This document shows positions 15,807-23,363 of a DNA stretch of 28,921 nt, in pieces; the stretch's first letter is position 1; every line of letters starts with the position of its first letter. The position numbers were made by a program, and so were the translations under genes. Source of the DNA: an uncultured Lachnospira sp. GTDB taxonomy: Bacteria > Bacillota > Clostridia > Lachnospirales > Lachnospiraceae. Location of the stretch: NCBI GenBank assembly GCA_934358235.1, contig CAKRKK010000005.1:1-28921 (forward strand). The letters are read 5' to 3'. The notes under the pieces were generated by a model. The model saw nothing but the letters and a program-made list of their open reading frames with translations. It did no database searches and was not told the origin of the DNA.

Positions 15807-16730
15807 ATGATACAAGATATATATCCAAGCAGATTAAACAATCAGTATGTAGCCTGCAGTCCACAGAAGGAAGATATTATATTCCTGTTTCAGGGCTCTT
15901 TGCTGCTGGCGAAGTATGAGGATGAGAACACACTTATATATCCACAATATAATGAATTCGTTCTGGGGATAAATGCTTCTGATAATAAAGAAACGGTGGA
16001 TAATTACACCTTCACATATCTTTTTTGCGTTGATGAAACAAGATATTTTCTGGCTCAGAAAAAGAATCAGTTATTAAAGGGACAATACGCAGGAGAAATG
16101 GCTGATTCGTGTATACACAAGGAGTATGCACAGGTGATAAAGGGCTATGATTTTATAGGTGTAGATGTGTTCAGAAGAGCTAAGCCAAAGGCAGCCGCAT
16201 TTGCAGCAATAACAGCATATCATATATATGGCTGGTACAGGGATAACAGGTTCTGTGGAAGATGTGGCACACTTACTGTTCATGATAGTAAGCAGCGTAT
16301 GTTAAGATGTCCGGTATGTAAAAATACGATATTTCCTAAGATATGTCCGGCAGTAATAGTTGCGGTAACTGATAAGGACAGAATACTTCTTACCAAGTAT
16401 GCAGGGAGAACATATAGGAATTATGCACTTATAGCAGGCTTTAACGAAGCTGGAGAGACACTTGAACAGACTGTTAAAAGAGAGGTTATGGAGGAGGTTG
16501 GGCTTAAGGTAAAGAATATATCTTACTACAATAGCCAGCCATGGGGCTTATCAGGCTCAGTATTATCAGGCTTTTACTGTGAACTTGATGGAACTGACAG
16601 GATAACCCTTCAGGAGGATGAACTTTCCTTAGGAACCTGGGTTAAAGCAGAGGAGCTTGACTTAGAGGATGATGGAATCAGCCTTACAAGAGAAATGATA
16701 CTAAAGTTCAGGGATGAATGGTGCCAATAG
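15807..16730 (+). CDS. nudC: NudC-like Nudix hydrolase (NAD+/NADH or RNA-cap pyrophosphatase)
   Basis: A 307-residue protein with the three-part NudC layout: an N-terminal domain, a four-cysteine zinc ribbon (CGRCG near 150, then CPVCK), and a Nudix domain. The Nudix box is complete: GFNEAGE followed by REVMEEVGL, roughly residues 212-234. The NudC-specific SQPW motif follows but reads SQPWGLSGS, so the PFP of the classic SQPWPFPxS is lost. Such enzymes split NADH/NAD+ into NMN and AMP, and some remove NAD caps from RNA. The ATG is one base after the preceding stop, with no good ribosome site, so translation is probably coupled to the G3E-like gene. The class is firm; the altered specificity motif leaves the exact substrate open. 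Confidence 0.85.
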   Translation: MIQDIYPSRLNNQYVACSPQKEDIIFLFQGSLLLAKYEDENTLIYPQYNEFVLGINASDNKETVDNYTFTYLFCVDETRYFLAQKKNQLLKGQYAGEMADSCIHKEYAQVIKGYDFIGVDVFRRAKPKAAAFAAITAYHIYGWYRDNRFCGRCGTLTVHDSKQRMLRCPVCKNTIFPKICPAVIVAVTDKDRILLTKYAGRTYRNYALIAGFNEAGETLEQTVKREVMEEVGLKVKNISYYNSQPWGLSGSVLSGFYCELDGTDRITLQEDELSLGTWVKAEELDLEDDGISLTREMILKFRDEWCQ

Positions 16731-16760
16731 CCTTTATAGTTAAGATTACACAAAATATAA

Positions 16761-16789
16761 GAATATTTATAAAATAATAAGCATAGAAT
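16761..16789 (+). promoter_or_regulatory. Predicted sigma-E (sporulation) promoter for spmAB
   Basis: GAATATT at 16761-16767 and CATAGAAT at 16782-16789, 14 bases apart, compare well with the Bacillus sigma-E pattern KMATATT-N14-CATACAMT (all seven and seven of eight positions). The start of transcription would be near 16796, leaving about 20 bases before ATG 16816. An overlapping sigma-A-like pair, TTACAC (16746) and TATAAA (16768) 16 bases apart, is also possible. Confidence 0.6.
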
Positions 16790-16815
16790 TATCCAAAAGA
16801 GTGTGGGATGATTCT

Positions 16816-17397
16816 ATGCTTAATTATTTGTGGGGCTTTATGATACTTATAGGTGTGGTATATGCTGCGGTTACAGGTGATATAGACAGTATTACAGCCG
16901 GTGCATTGGATGGTGCGAAGGATGCCATTGAATTATGCATAACGATGCTTGGTGTTATGGCATTCTGGTGTGGCCTTATGGAAATAGCAGAGAAATCAGG
17001 ACTTATAGATAAGTGCAAATGTAAGCTTGGAGCTGTAATTAGCTGGATGTTTCCTGATGTACCTAAGGAATCGAAAGCATTTTCGTATATAACAACTAAT
17101 ATGATATCTAATGTTCTTGGGCTGGGCTGGGCGGCAACGCCTGCAGGGATTAAAGCCATGCAGGAATTGTCAAAGCTAAATAAAAAGCGTGAGACCGCCA
17201 GTTGCGATATGTGTACCTTTCTGGTTATTAACATATCCTCTATCCAGTTAATTCCGGTTAATATAATTGCCTACAGGAGTCAGTATGGCAGCGCCAATCC
17301 TACGGCTATACTGTTTCCATCTATAATTGCAACGACAATCAGTACACTTGCTGCTGTTATATTCTGCCGTTTTATGATAAGAAAAGAACACCGTTAA
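16816..17397 (+). CDS. spmA: Spore maturation protein A
   Basis: A 193-residue membrane protein of the SpmA family (nucleoside recognition/Gate domain), needed for proper dehydration of the spore core together with SpmB in Bacillus and Clostridium. It opens with MLNYLWGFMILIGVVYAAVTG and has TNMISNVLGLGWAATPAG in the middle, as family members do, plus about five membrane segments. A GTG at 16801 is in frame, but the family start and the predicted transcript start both favour ATG 16816; the ribosome site is weak. spmB follows 49 bases later. Its presence suggests the organism, or a recent ancestor, forms spores. Confidence 0.93.
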   Translation: MLNYLWGFMILIGVVYAAVTGDIDSITAGALDGAKDAIELCITMLGVMAFWCGLMEIAEKSGLIDKCKCKLGAVISWMFPDVPKESKAFSYITTNMISNVLGLGWAATPAGIKAMQELSKLNKKRETASCDMCTFLVINISSIQLIPVNIIAYRSQYGSANPTAILFPSIIATTISTLAAVIFCRFMIRKEHR

Positions 17398-17446
17398 GCC
17401 ATAGAGAGGCAGGGAGAGGGAATAATATTTATAATGGAGGCTTAAA

Positions 17447-17965
17447 GTGATAACCAGAATATCAGCATATATTATGCCACTTGTTATACTTATAATTGTT
17501 GGATATGGAATACATAAAAGAAGCAATAATTATGATAACTTTGTAAAGGGTGCTGCTGATGGCATGAAGACGGTAGTTGAAATAGCACCTACACTTATAG
17601 GGCTTATGGTGGCTGTCGGGGTGTTAAGGACCTCCGGATTTCTTGACTTTATTGCCTCAGGCATAGGTTTACTGACACAAAGAATAGGAATTCCGGCAGA
17701 GCTGATACCACTTATAATTGTCAGGCTGTTCAGCTCATCTGCCGCAACCGGTCTTAGTCTTGATATATTCAGCAGGTTTGGTACAGATTCGTATGTAGGT
17801 CTGGTGACATCTATACTTATGGGCTGCACAGAAACAGTATTCTACACCATGTCGGTTTATTTTATGGCAGCCGGGATTAAAAAAACGCGCTGGACACTTG
17901 CTGGAGCACTGCTTGCAACATTGGCAGGAGTGCTTGCAAGTATAGTCCTTGCGCGTTGTATGTAA
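17447..17965 (+). CDS. spmB: Spore maturation protein B
   Basis: A 172-residue partner of SpmA with the same Gate-type fold and about five membrane segments. Family features include the NFVKGAADGMKTVVEIAPTL region, LMVAVGVLRTSG and LIIVRLFSSSAATGL. The start is GTG at 17447, set by a strong GGAGG at 17436-17440 with a six-base spacer; no ATG is available nearby. The spmA-spmB pair forms one unit. It converges with the minus-strand GH25 gene across 72 bases (17966-18037) in which I see no terminator hairpin. Confidence 0.94.
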   Translation: MITRISAYIMPLVILIIVGYGIHKRSNNYDNFVKGAADGMKTVVEIAPTLIGLMVAVGVLRTSGFLDFIASGIGLLTQRIGIPAELIPLIIVRLFSSSAATGLSLDIFSRFGTDSYVGLVTSILMGCTETVFYTMSVYFMAAGIKKTRWTLAGALLATLAGVLASIVLARCM

Positions 17966-18037
17966 GGCTTAAATAATCTTAAATAGTGGCTAAAGGTAAC
18001 AAGTGAAAGTAACGGGGGATAAGTAACAGGTGTAAAA

Positions 18038-19135
18038 CTAGCCCTTGTAATTCTTAAAGCATATATTGATATCTACATTTCCAGTTATGCCTGGGACAGA
18101 GCCGGTGCTTGTGTACTGCCACATAGTGTATCTGTATGGATAGTAAGGTGCAGCAGTCTGATATCCGGCAAACCATTTGTCATAGGCTTCAAGCCGGTTT
18201 AGTTCAACATTATCCATAAAGTATAACAGATTGCTGTATACAAGAGGAGTATAGCCGGCAGCCTTAATAGTATCACAGAAGGCTATAACAACATCAGTCA
18301 GCTCGCTTGCACTAAGCTTTTGCTGGCGGAAGGTGTCATTCTCAATAGCTTCTATATCAATAGCAACAGGATATGTAACATTATAAGGTCTTATGAGGTC
18401 AAGCACATATTCAGCCTCTTCAACAGCCTCGCTGGCATTTACAGCCTGTGTATAAAAATATATTCCAACATCTACATTGTTAGTAAGTGCATCTGTAATG
18501 TACTTTTCAAATGATGTATCTTTAACAAGAAGTCCTGAGCCATAAGCCCTGTAGCCACAGCGTATCATAGCATAGTCAATGCCTGAGACCTTAGCTTTAG
18601 CAAAGTCAATGTCAGAATTATATCTTGAAAGATCGACACCGGTATAGGTTTTAGTTACATTGTCACCAGTATAAGACATGAAACCATTTGCTTCGCGCTT
18701 GAAGCCTGAGGTGCTGTATTCAGTTCTGGCAAGAGAATTGTCGATATCTGCAAATACATAGCTGCCACTTTTATTAACATATACTATGTTATCAGGATAT
18801 AGCTGCTTAAGAACAGAAAGAGTAGAAGAACCGTCCTCAAACTGTCCACGTATTGTAGTAAGCAGCTCATCCTTTTCAGAAGCCTTAGCAGCCTCTATAT
18901 CTTTAGCTTCAAGTCTTGCAACAGTACTCTGGGTACGTGTGTGGTCAGTAACAAGAAGAAAGATATTCGCAGCAACAGATATTACAGCTGTTATAAGAAG
19001 AATAATAGTTATTGCTGATGCTGGTTTTTTGTTCTTATCACTTCTTTTAGGCTTTCCTCTTTTTCTTTTATTATCAGTTAATCCGTAGTCATCAGACAGC
19101 GTATCTGGTGAAAACTTATCTATATTGTTGTTCAT
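18038..19135 (-). CDS. Membrane-anchored GH25 family muramidase
   Basis: A 365-residue protein: a charged cytoplasmic tail (KRKRGKPKRSDKNKK), one transmembrane segment at about 40-62, a linker of roughly 100 residues, then a GH25 (lysozyme) domain that cleaves the MurNAc-GlcNAc bond of peptidoglycan. The domain opens with TGVDLSRYNSDIDFAKAK (catalytic Asp near 166), continues with YAMIRCGYRAYGSG and VDVGIYFYTQAVNASEAVEE, and carries the DxE pair in VAIDIEAIEND near 258-260. The sequence near the C-terminus (YTMWQYTSTGSVPGITGNVD) is also standard. The ATG has GGAGG seven bases upstream. No cleavable signal is seen, so the enzyme is probably tethered outside the membrane. Role in wall remodelling, division or pilus passage is not determined; the Tad locus lies on the other side of the next gene. 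Confidence 0.92.
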   Translation of the reverse strand: MNNNIDKFSPDTLSDDYGLTDNKRKRGKPKRSDKNKKPASAITIILLITAVISVAANIFLLVTDHTRTQSTVARLEAKDIEAAKASEKDELLTTIRGQFEDGSSTLSVLKQLYPDNIVYVNKSGSYVFADIDNSLARTEYSTSGFKREANGFMSYTGDNVTKTYTGVDLSRYNSDIDFAKAKVSGIDYAMIRCGYRAYGSGLLVKDTSFEKYITDALTNNVDVGIYFYTQAVNASEAVEEAEYVLDLIRPYNVTYPVAIDIEAIENDTFRQQKLSASELTDVVIAFCDTIKAAGYTPLVYSNLLYFMDNVELNRLEAYDKWFAGYQTAAPYYPYRYTMWQYTSTGSVPGITGNVDINICFKNYKG

Positions 19136-19184
19136 ATATATTCCTCCAATGTAATTTAGTATTCAGCTTTATAGAATTTCCTTA

Positions 19185-19213
19185 AGTGTATATTAGGAAT
19201 ATATAAAAGTCAA
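19185..19213 (-). promoter_or_regulatory. Possible promoter for the GH25 gene
   Basis: On the minus strand TTGACT (19213-19208) and TACACT (19190-19185) are separated by 17 bases. Transcription would start near 19178, about 40 bases before the GH25 start codon. The -10 matches only four of six positions. Confidence 0.45.
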
Positions 19214-19344
19214 ATATTCCGGTGTTGGAAGCTGTATATAGCTTACAGGCTGTTTTTCGGCTGTTTTTTCAGATAACAGGCAGGAAAGCCTGAACTAAAT
19301 ACATAAAATGATTTAAAATAATTTGAAATAATTGTAAAAAAATA

Positions 19345-19373
19345 TTGACAATATAGTTAATGTATAGTATATA
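19345..19373 (+). promoter_or_regulatory. Sigma-A-like promoter pointing into the DUF2508 gene from its 3' side
   Basis: TTGACA at 19345-19350 and TATATA at 19368-19373, spacer 17 bases, on the plus strand. Transcription would begin near 19380 and run antisense through the minus-strand DUF2508 gene towards the Tad operon. The region is very AT-rich, and a weaker minus-strand pair (TTATAA, 17 bases, TATACT) overlaps, so direction is uncertain. The 265-base gap 19136-19400 otherwise holds only the GH25 promoter and short inverted repeats; I see no gene. Confidence 0.4.
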
Positions 19374-19400
19374 TAAAGCACACCATATTTATAATATACA

Positions 19401-19637
19401 TCAGATGTTTGGAATATATGAATATATTTCAGATTCTTTAGCCTTCTGGAGAAGGTATTTATATCGCTTCTGTTCAGAGTTTAGCTGATAGATATAACAG
19501 TCTATAAGATCTGGATCGGTAGCGTTATCGAAGTTGGCATATGCGGCACTAAGTGCAGCTTTCGTCAGATTTATTTCCTCAACAAGATATTTTTCATCGT
19601 ATGTAACAGGTTCCTTTTTCTTGCAGAATAGTTTCAA
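19401..19637 (-). CDS. DUF2508 (YaaL-like) small protein
   Basis: A 78-residue cytoplasmic protein that resembles the DUF2508/YaaL family: a basic start (KLFCKKKEP), then a helical region with EEINLTKAALSAAYANFDNA, the DPDLIDCYIYQLNSEQKRY stretch and YLLQKAKE. The function of the family is unknown; in Bacillus the gene sits beside recR and dnaX, whereas here it stands alone between a muramidase and the Tad operon. The start codon is TTG at 19637, chosen because GAGG lies eight bases upstream and no ATG fits. The family call is from pattern memory; that it is a real gene is supported by its ribosome site and family-like length. Confidence 0.75.
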   Translation of the reverse strand: MKLFCKKKEPVTYDEKYLVEEINLTKAALSAAYANFDNATDPDLIDCYIYQLNSEQKRYKYLLQKAKESEIYSYIPNI

Positions 19638-19773
19638 GTCCGTTACCTCATTTCCTTGTTTTTATTTTTTATAAAGTATAGTCAGAAATTGGAAGTTCTA
19701 TACATTAAAGGCAGTATTTTTATAAAAATGTTTAAGCGTACATAAAATGTAAGGATACAGGAGAAAGAAATAT

Positions 19774-20340
19774 ATGGGATTACGAAAGGAAATATATATG
19801 GGAATGTTGATGGAGCATATAGTTCTGGTTAGATATGGCGTGCTGGCTGTAATTATATTGATAGCAATAGCAGATGATTACAGGAGGTACAAGATTTCAA
19901 ACCGGATAATAATATCAGGGCTTGTGTTATCTGTATTAATGTGTGTGACCGAGATGTATATGGTGTTTATGGTGGGTGATGGGCACACAGATATTATGTA
20001 TGGAGAGCATAAGAGCTGTAAGGATATAGGAATAATGTATGCTTCTGGTATGCTGCTTGGACTGGCTGGAGGTTATATATTGTATTGCCTAAGAGGAATA
20101 GGAGCGGGTGATGTGAAGCTTTTTGCAGTAGCTGGAATGTTTATAGGAGGCAGTGATATTGGGTATCTTATAGGTGTGTCACTGGCAGCCGGCATAGTTA
20201 CAGGAGTTGCAGAGAATATAAGGAAAAGAGAGCTTGTGGCAGTTACAGGAAAATGTATGCATAGATTTCATTTTACTTATGCAATACTGGCTGGTGTATG
20301 TATTATGGTGTGTTTTAAACTATCGGGTGTGTTTTTATAA
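19774..20340 (+). CDS. tadV: Prepilin peptidase, A24 family (TadV/CpaA-like)
   Basis: A 188-residue integral membrane aspartic protease that should cut the leader of the Flp prepilin. The two catalytic aspartates are visible: ADDYRRYKISN (near 34-35) and GIGAGDVKLF (near 112-116). About five or six membrane segments are present; there is no N-terminal methylase domain, as expected for TadV. Two starts are possible, each with its own ribosome site: ATG 19774 (AGGAG, ten-base spacer) and ATG 19798 (AAAGGA, seven-base spacer); the two start regions look like a near duplicate of one another. First gene of the Tad operon; tadZ follows within 20 bases. Confidence 0.88.
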   Translation: MGLRKEIYMGMLMEHIVLVRYGVLAVIILIAIADDYRRYKISNRIIISGLVLSVLMCVTEMYMVFMVGDGHTDIMYGEHKSCKDIGIMYASGMLLGLAGGYILYCLRGIGAGDVKLFAVAGMFIGGSDIGYLIGVSLAAGIVTGVAENIRKRELVAVTGKCMHRFHFTYAILAGVCIMVCFKLSGVFL

Positions 20341-20360
20341 AAAAGGGGGTGTTATGGAAG

Positions 20361-21362
20361 GTGGGAAAGGGAAATGTATGTGTTATATACGATTCCGATG
20401 AACGCTATGCCAAAAGGCTTATGGGCATAATTAATGATGATAAGGATATTCCGTACAAGGCAAGAATATTTACAAGAAAAGAGGAATTCAATAAATATAT
20501 AGTGGATAATGATACGGATGTACTTATGGTCAATGAGGAGTGTTATACCTATGAGCTTGAAAAAAAGAAGGATAACAAGGTTATTGTATTATGCGAGGAG
20601 GAGAATGCAGCAAAAAGGATAAATGACAGGAAAAGAGAGGGACATACAGGAGTATGTAAGTATCAGCCTGCATACAGGCTGCTTGGTACAATGTCAAGAC
20701 AGGCTGCCAGTAACCAAATAGACACTATGAATGAAGGCTTTAAATGCATAGGTACATATGGTTTTAATTCTTCACTCAGGGTAATGTTAGGACTTGTACT
20801 TGCTGCGGCATTTTCTAAAAAAGGAAAAACCTTATTTGTTAATCTTGATGAATTCTCTGGAATTGAGCATATAATGGGCTGCGACGGACTTCGTAATCTA
20901 TCGGATGCGCTGTATATGTATAAGCAGTCGGGATTACAGTATTCAGATAACCTAAGGCAGTGTATATGTCACACAGACCAATTCGATTATATTCCGGCTG
21001 TTGCCTGTGCGGATGACATATCTTATACAGGAGATGAACTGCTGATTAAGTTTATTAAGGCTGTGGCATATAAAGAGGAGTATGAATATGTTGTTATCAA
21101 TATTTCAGAGGGAATCAGAAGACCCTGGAGAATTATGGAAAAATGTAGTGTTACTTATGTATCAGATAGTGGAGAATATATAGAGGGCTGCAGGTTTAAC
21201 AGCCTGAAAAGATATCTTATAGAAAATGATATGGAAGAAACAGCAGGCAATATAATAAGGGTTAATCTTAAAACCAGAGAGGATATTGATGTTAACTTTC
21301 TACAGAGAATTATGTATACAGAAGCATATGGATATGTAAGTGAATTAATTAATTATTTATAA
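20361..21362 (+). CDS. tadZ: TadZ/CpaE-like pilus localisation protein
   Basis: About 333 residues with an N-terminal receiver-like domain (VCVIYDSDERYAKRLMGIIN) and a C-terminal MinD/ParA-like domain. The usual deviant Walker A is replaced: the loop reads GTYGFNSSLRVMLGLVLA and lacks the signature lysines, while the following TLFVNLDEFSG resembles the second strand of the ATPase fold. TadZ proteins place the pilus machine at a site in the cell; the Eubacterium rectale TadZ structure also showed a non-canonical site. No ATG fits. GTG 20361 is preferred (AGGGGG at 20344-20349, spacer 11); GTG 20349 overlaps that ribosome site. tadA begins four bases after the stop. Confidence 0.78.
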   Translation: MGKGNVCVIYDSDERYAKRLMGIINDDKDIPYKARIFTRKEEFNKYIVDNDTDVLMVNEECYTYELEKKKDNKVIVLCEEENAAKRINDRKREGHTGVCKYQPAYRLLGTMSRQAASNQIDTMNEGFKCIGTYGFNSSLRVMLGLVLAAAFSKKGKTLFVNLDEFSGIEHIMGCDGLRNLSDALYMYKQSGLQYSDNLRQCICHTDQFDYIPAVACADDISYTGDELLIKFIKAVAYKEEYEYVVINISEGIRRPWRIMEKCSVTYVSDSGEYIEGCRFNSLKRYLIENDMEETAGNIIRVNLKTREDIDVNFLQRIMYTEAYGYVSELINYL

Positions 21363-21366
21363 TCGG

Positions 21367-22623
21367 ATGGATGAATTATTTTTAAATATAAAAAAAGAGA
21401 TATATGACAAGCTGGATGTGGATCTTGATGTATCTGATGAATATCTCTATGAGGTTATTGATGAATGTATATATGAGGCAGCGGGAGTTGCAAGATTGTC
21501 ACTAAGCCATAGAGAGGCTCTTAGATTACGTCTTTTTAATGCGATAAAGAAGCTGGACATATTGCAGGAGCTTATCGAAGATGAAGAGATAACAGAAATA
21601 ATGGTAAATGGTTATGAGAACATATTTGTTGAAAAAAATGGAAGCATAACAAAATGGAACAGACAGTTTGAAAGTGAAGAAAAGCTTGCTGATATAGCAC
21701 AGAGGATAGCAGCAATGTCTAATAAAATTATTAATGAGTCCTTGCCTATTGTGGATACCAGACTGCCGGATGGTTCAAGAGTGAATATGGTACTGCCGCC
21801 AATAGCGATAGATGGCCCGGTAATAACTATAAGAAAGTTTTACAGGACACCTATGGATATTGACAGGCTGATACAGTTAGGCTCCATAACAAGTGAGGCA
21901 GCGGCTTATCTTCAAAGGCTGGTTATTGCGAAATATAATATATTCGTATCTGGAGGTACGGGAAGTGGCAAAACAACATTTCTTAATGCCTTGTCTAATT
22001 ATATCCCCAAAGATGAAAGAATACTTACAATAGAAGATTCGGCTGAGCTTCAGATAGCTGGCGTGGATAACCTGGTAAGGCTTGAAGTAAGAAGGGCTAA
22101 TATGGAGGGTGACAATGAGGTTACTATAAGAGATCTTATTAAATCAAGTCTGAGAATGCGTCCGGATCGGATTATAGTTGGTGAGGTCAGAGGTGAGGAG
22201 GCACTTGATATGTTACAGGCTATGGGAACAGGGCATGATGGAAGTCTGTCAACGGGACATGCCAATAGTCCAAGGGACATGCTTGTAAGACTAAGAACTA
22301 TGGTGCTTATGGGCATGAATATGCCCTCAGAGGCAATAGACAGGCAGATAGCTTCTGCAATAGACATAGTAGTGCATCTTAAGAGAATGAGGGACAAGAC
22401 AAGAAAGGTTGTTGAGATAGCAGAGGTATGTGATTATGGCAGCGATGGCTTTAAACTCGTTCCGTTGTTTTGCTTTGTTGAAAAAGGTGTTGATGAGAAT
22501 GGAAAGATTATTGGGGAACTTAAGAAAACTGAATATGAACTCAAAAACAAGGATAAACTGCTTTCGTATATTGGAGGCGGCACCACAGACGATTCAGGAA
22601 TTGATTCCAGAAAAGAAAAGTGA
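21367..22623 (+). CDS. tadA: TadA/CpaF secretion ATPase
   Basis: A 418-residue hexameric ATPase that powers Flp pilus assembly. The N-terminal domain is followed by ITEIMVNGYENIFVEKNG, then DTRLPDGSRVNMVLPP, Walker A GGTGSGKTTFLNAL (about 196-204), the Asp box TIEDSAELQI, Walker B IIVGEVRGEEALDML (about 269-276), and the His box TGHDGSLSTGHANSP. All are intact, so it should be active. The ATG follows the tadZ stop by four bases without a clear ribosome site, suggesting coupled translation. Its last seven codons or so are shared with the start of tadB in another frame. Confidence 0.96.
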   Translation: MDELFLNIKKEIYDKLDVDLDVSDEYLYEVIDECIYEAAGVARLSLSHREALRLRLFNAIKKLDILQELIEDEEITEIMVNGYENIFVEKNGSITKWNRQFESEEKLADIAQRIAAMSNKIINESLPIVDTRLPDGSRVNMVLPPIAIDGPVITIRKFYRTPMDIDRLIQLGSITSEAAAYLQRLVIAKYNIFVSGGTGSGKTTFLNALSNYIPKDERILTIEDSAELQIAGVDNLVRLEVRRANMEGDNEVTIRDLIKSSLRMRPDRIIVGEVRGEEALDMLQAMGTGHDGSLSTGHANSPRDMLVRLRTMVLMGMNMPSEAIDRQIASAIDIVVHLKRMRDKTRKVVEIAEVCDYGSDGFKLVPLFCFVEKGVDENGKIIGELKKTEYELKNKDKLLSYIGGGTTDDSGIDSRKEK

Positions 22624-23323
22624 GTTTGTATATTATATTCAGGGAATAGCGATAGTGGCGGCTGTTTCGTATTTATTCTATAACAGTTGGATAGCAGTCC
22701 TGTTCTTATGGCCATTTATATTGATATATGTGCTGTTTCGTAAAAAAGAGGCTCTAAATAAGAGAATAGGCCGTAAAACGCTGGAATTCAGCGATGGAAT
22801 GCAGGCGGTTTCATTTGCGTTGAATACGGGTTACTCAATTGAAAACGCATTTGCAGAGGCAGTTTTAGAGCTTGTGCTGCTGTATGGAGAGGAAGCCTCA
22901 ATAGTGAGTGAGTTTCGAATGATAGTAAACAGAATCAGAAGAAATGAAAATCTGGAGGACATTATGGATGATTATGCCCATAATGCAGATATAGATGATA
23001 TAAGCTATTTTGCGGAGATATTCAGATATGCTAAAAGAAGTGGAGGTGATATTCCTGCGATTATTAAGCAGACGGTAAGAATAATCCACGAAAAGGCGGA
23101 GGTACAGGCGCAGATAGATACAATAATAAGTGGAAGAAGAATGGAACAGAGGGTTATGGTGTGCATACCACTAGGAATTGTTATGTATCTTAGGCTGACA
23201 TCGCAAGGCTTCGTTGATGTATTATATGGCAATATTATTGGGATAATAGTGATGACCTTGTGCCTTATAGTATATGCGGCAGCAGTTTTTATATCAGTTA
23301 AGATTGTAGATATAAAAGTATAG
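22601..23323 (+). CDS. tadB: TadB-like inner membrane platform protein (type II secretion F domain)
   Basis: About 240 residues: a short N-terminus, two membrane segments (YIQGIAIVAAVSYLFYNSWI and VLFLWPFILIYVLF), a cytoplasmic T2SSF domain (FSDGMQAVSFALNTGYSIENA; RYAKRSGGDIPAIIKQTVRI), and two C-terminal membrane segments. The protein forms the platform on which TadA acts. No ATG fits the expected start. TTG 22601, inside the tadA gene, gives the short N-terminus IPEKKSEFVYY that suits the family; ATG 22493 would add 36 residues that are a shadow of tadA. The TTG has AGGA only one base upstream, so initiation probably depends on coupling to tadA, whose stop is at 22621-22623. The gene is real; the exact start is uncertain. 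Confidence 0.85.
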   Translation: MIPEKKSEFVYYIQGIAIVAAVSYLFYNSWIAVLFLWPFILIYVLFRKKEALNKRIGRKTLEFSDGMQAVSFALNTGYSIENAFAEAVLELVLLYGEEASIVSEFRMIVNRIRRNENLEDIMDDYAHNADIDDISYFAEIFRYAKRSGGDIPAIIKQTVRIIHEKAEVQAQIDTIISGRRMEQRVMVCIPLGIVMYLRLTSQGFVDVLYGNIIGIIVMTLCLIVYAAAVFISVKIVDIKV

Positions 23324-23363
23324 CTGCCAGATGTATGTGAATGAAACATAAGATATAGCTGGT

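Noticed and set aside
16824..17234. 136-codon minus-strand open frame opposite spmA
   Set aside because: Shadow of a well-supported gene; no ribosome site and no recognisable domain.
19260..19300. Short stem CAGGC/GCCTG and the paired GGCTGTTTTT repeats as a terminator for the DUF2508 gene
   Set aside because: The stem has only five pairs and no proper T run in the right direction on the minus strand.
19714..19727. Perfect 14-base palindrome ATTTTTATAAAAAT upstream of the first Tad gene, as an operator
   Set aside because: It consists only of A and T in very AT-rich DNA, so chance is likely; no promoter could be placed around it.
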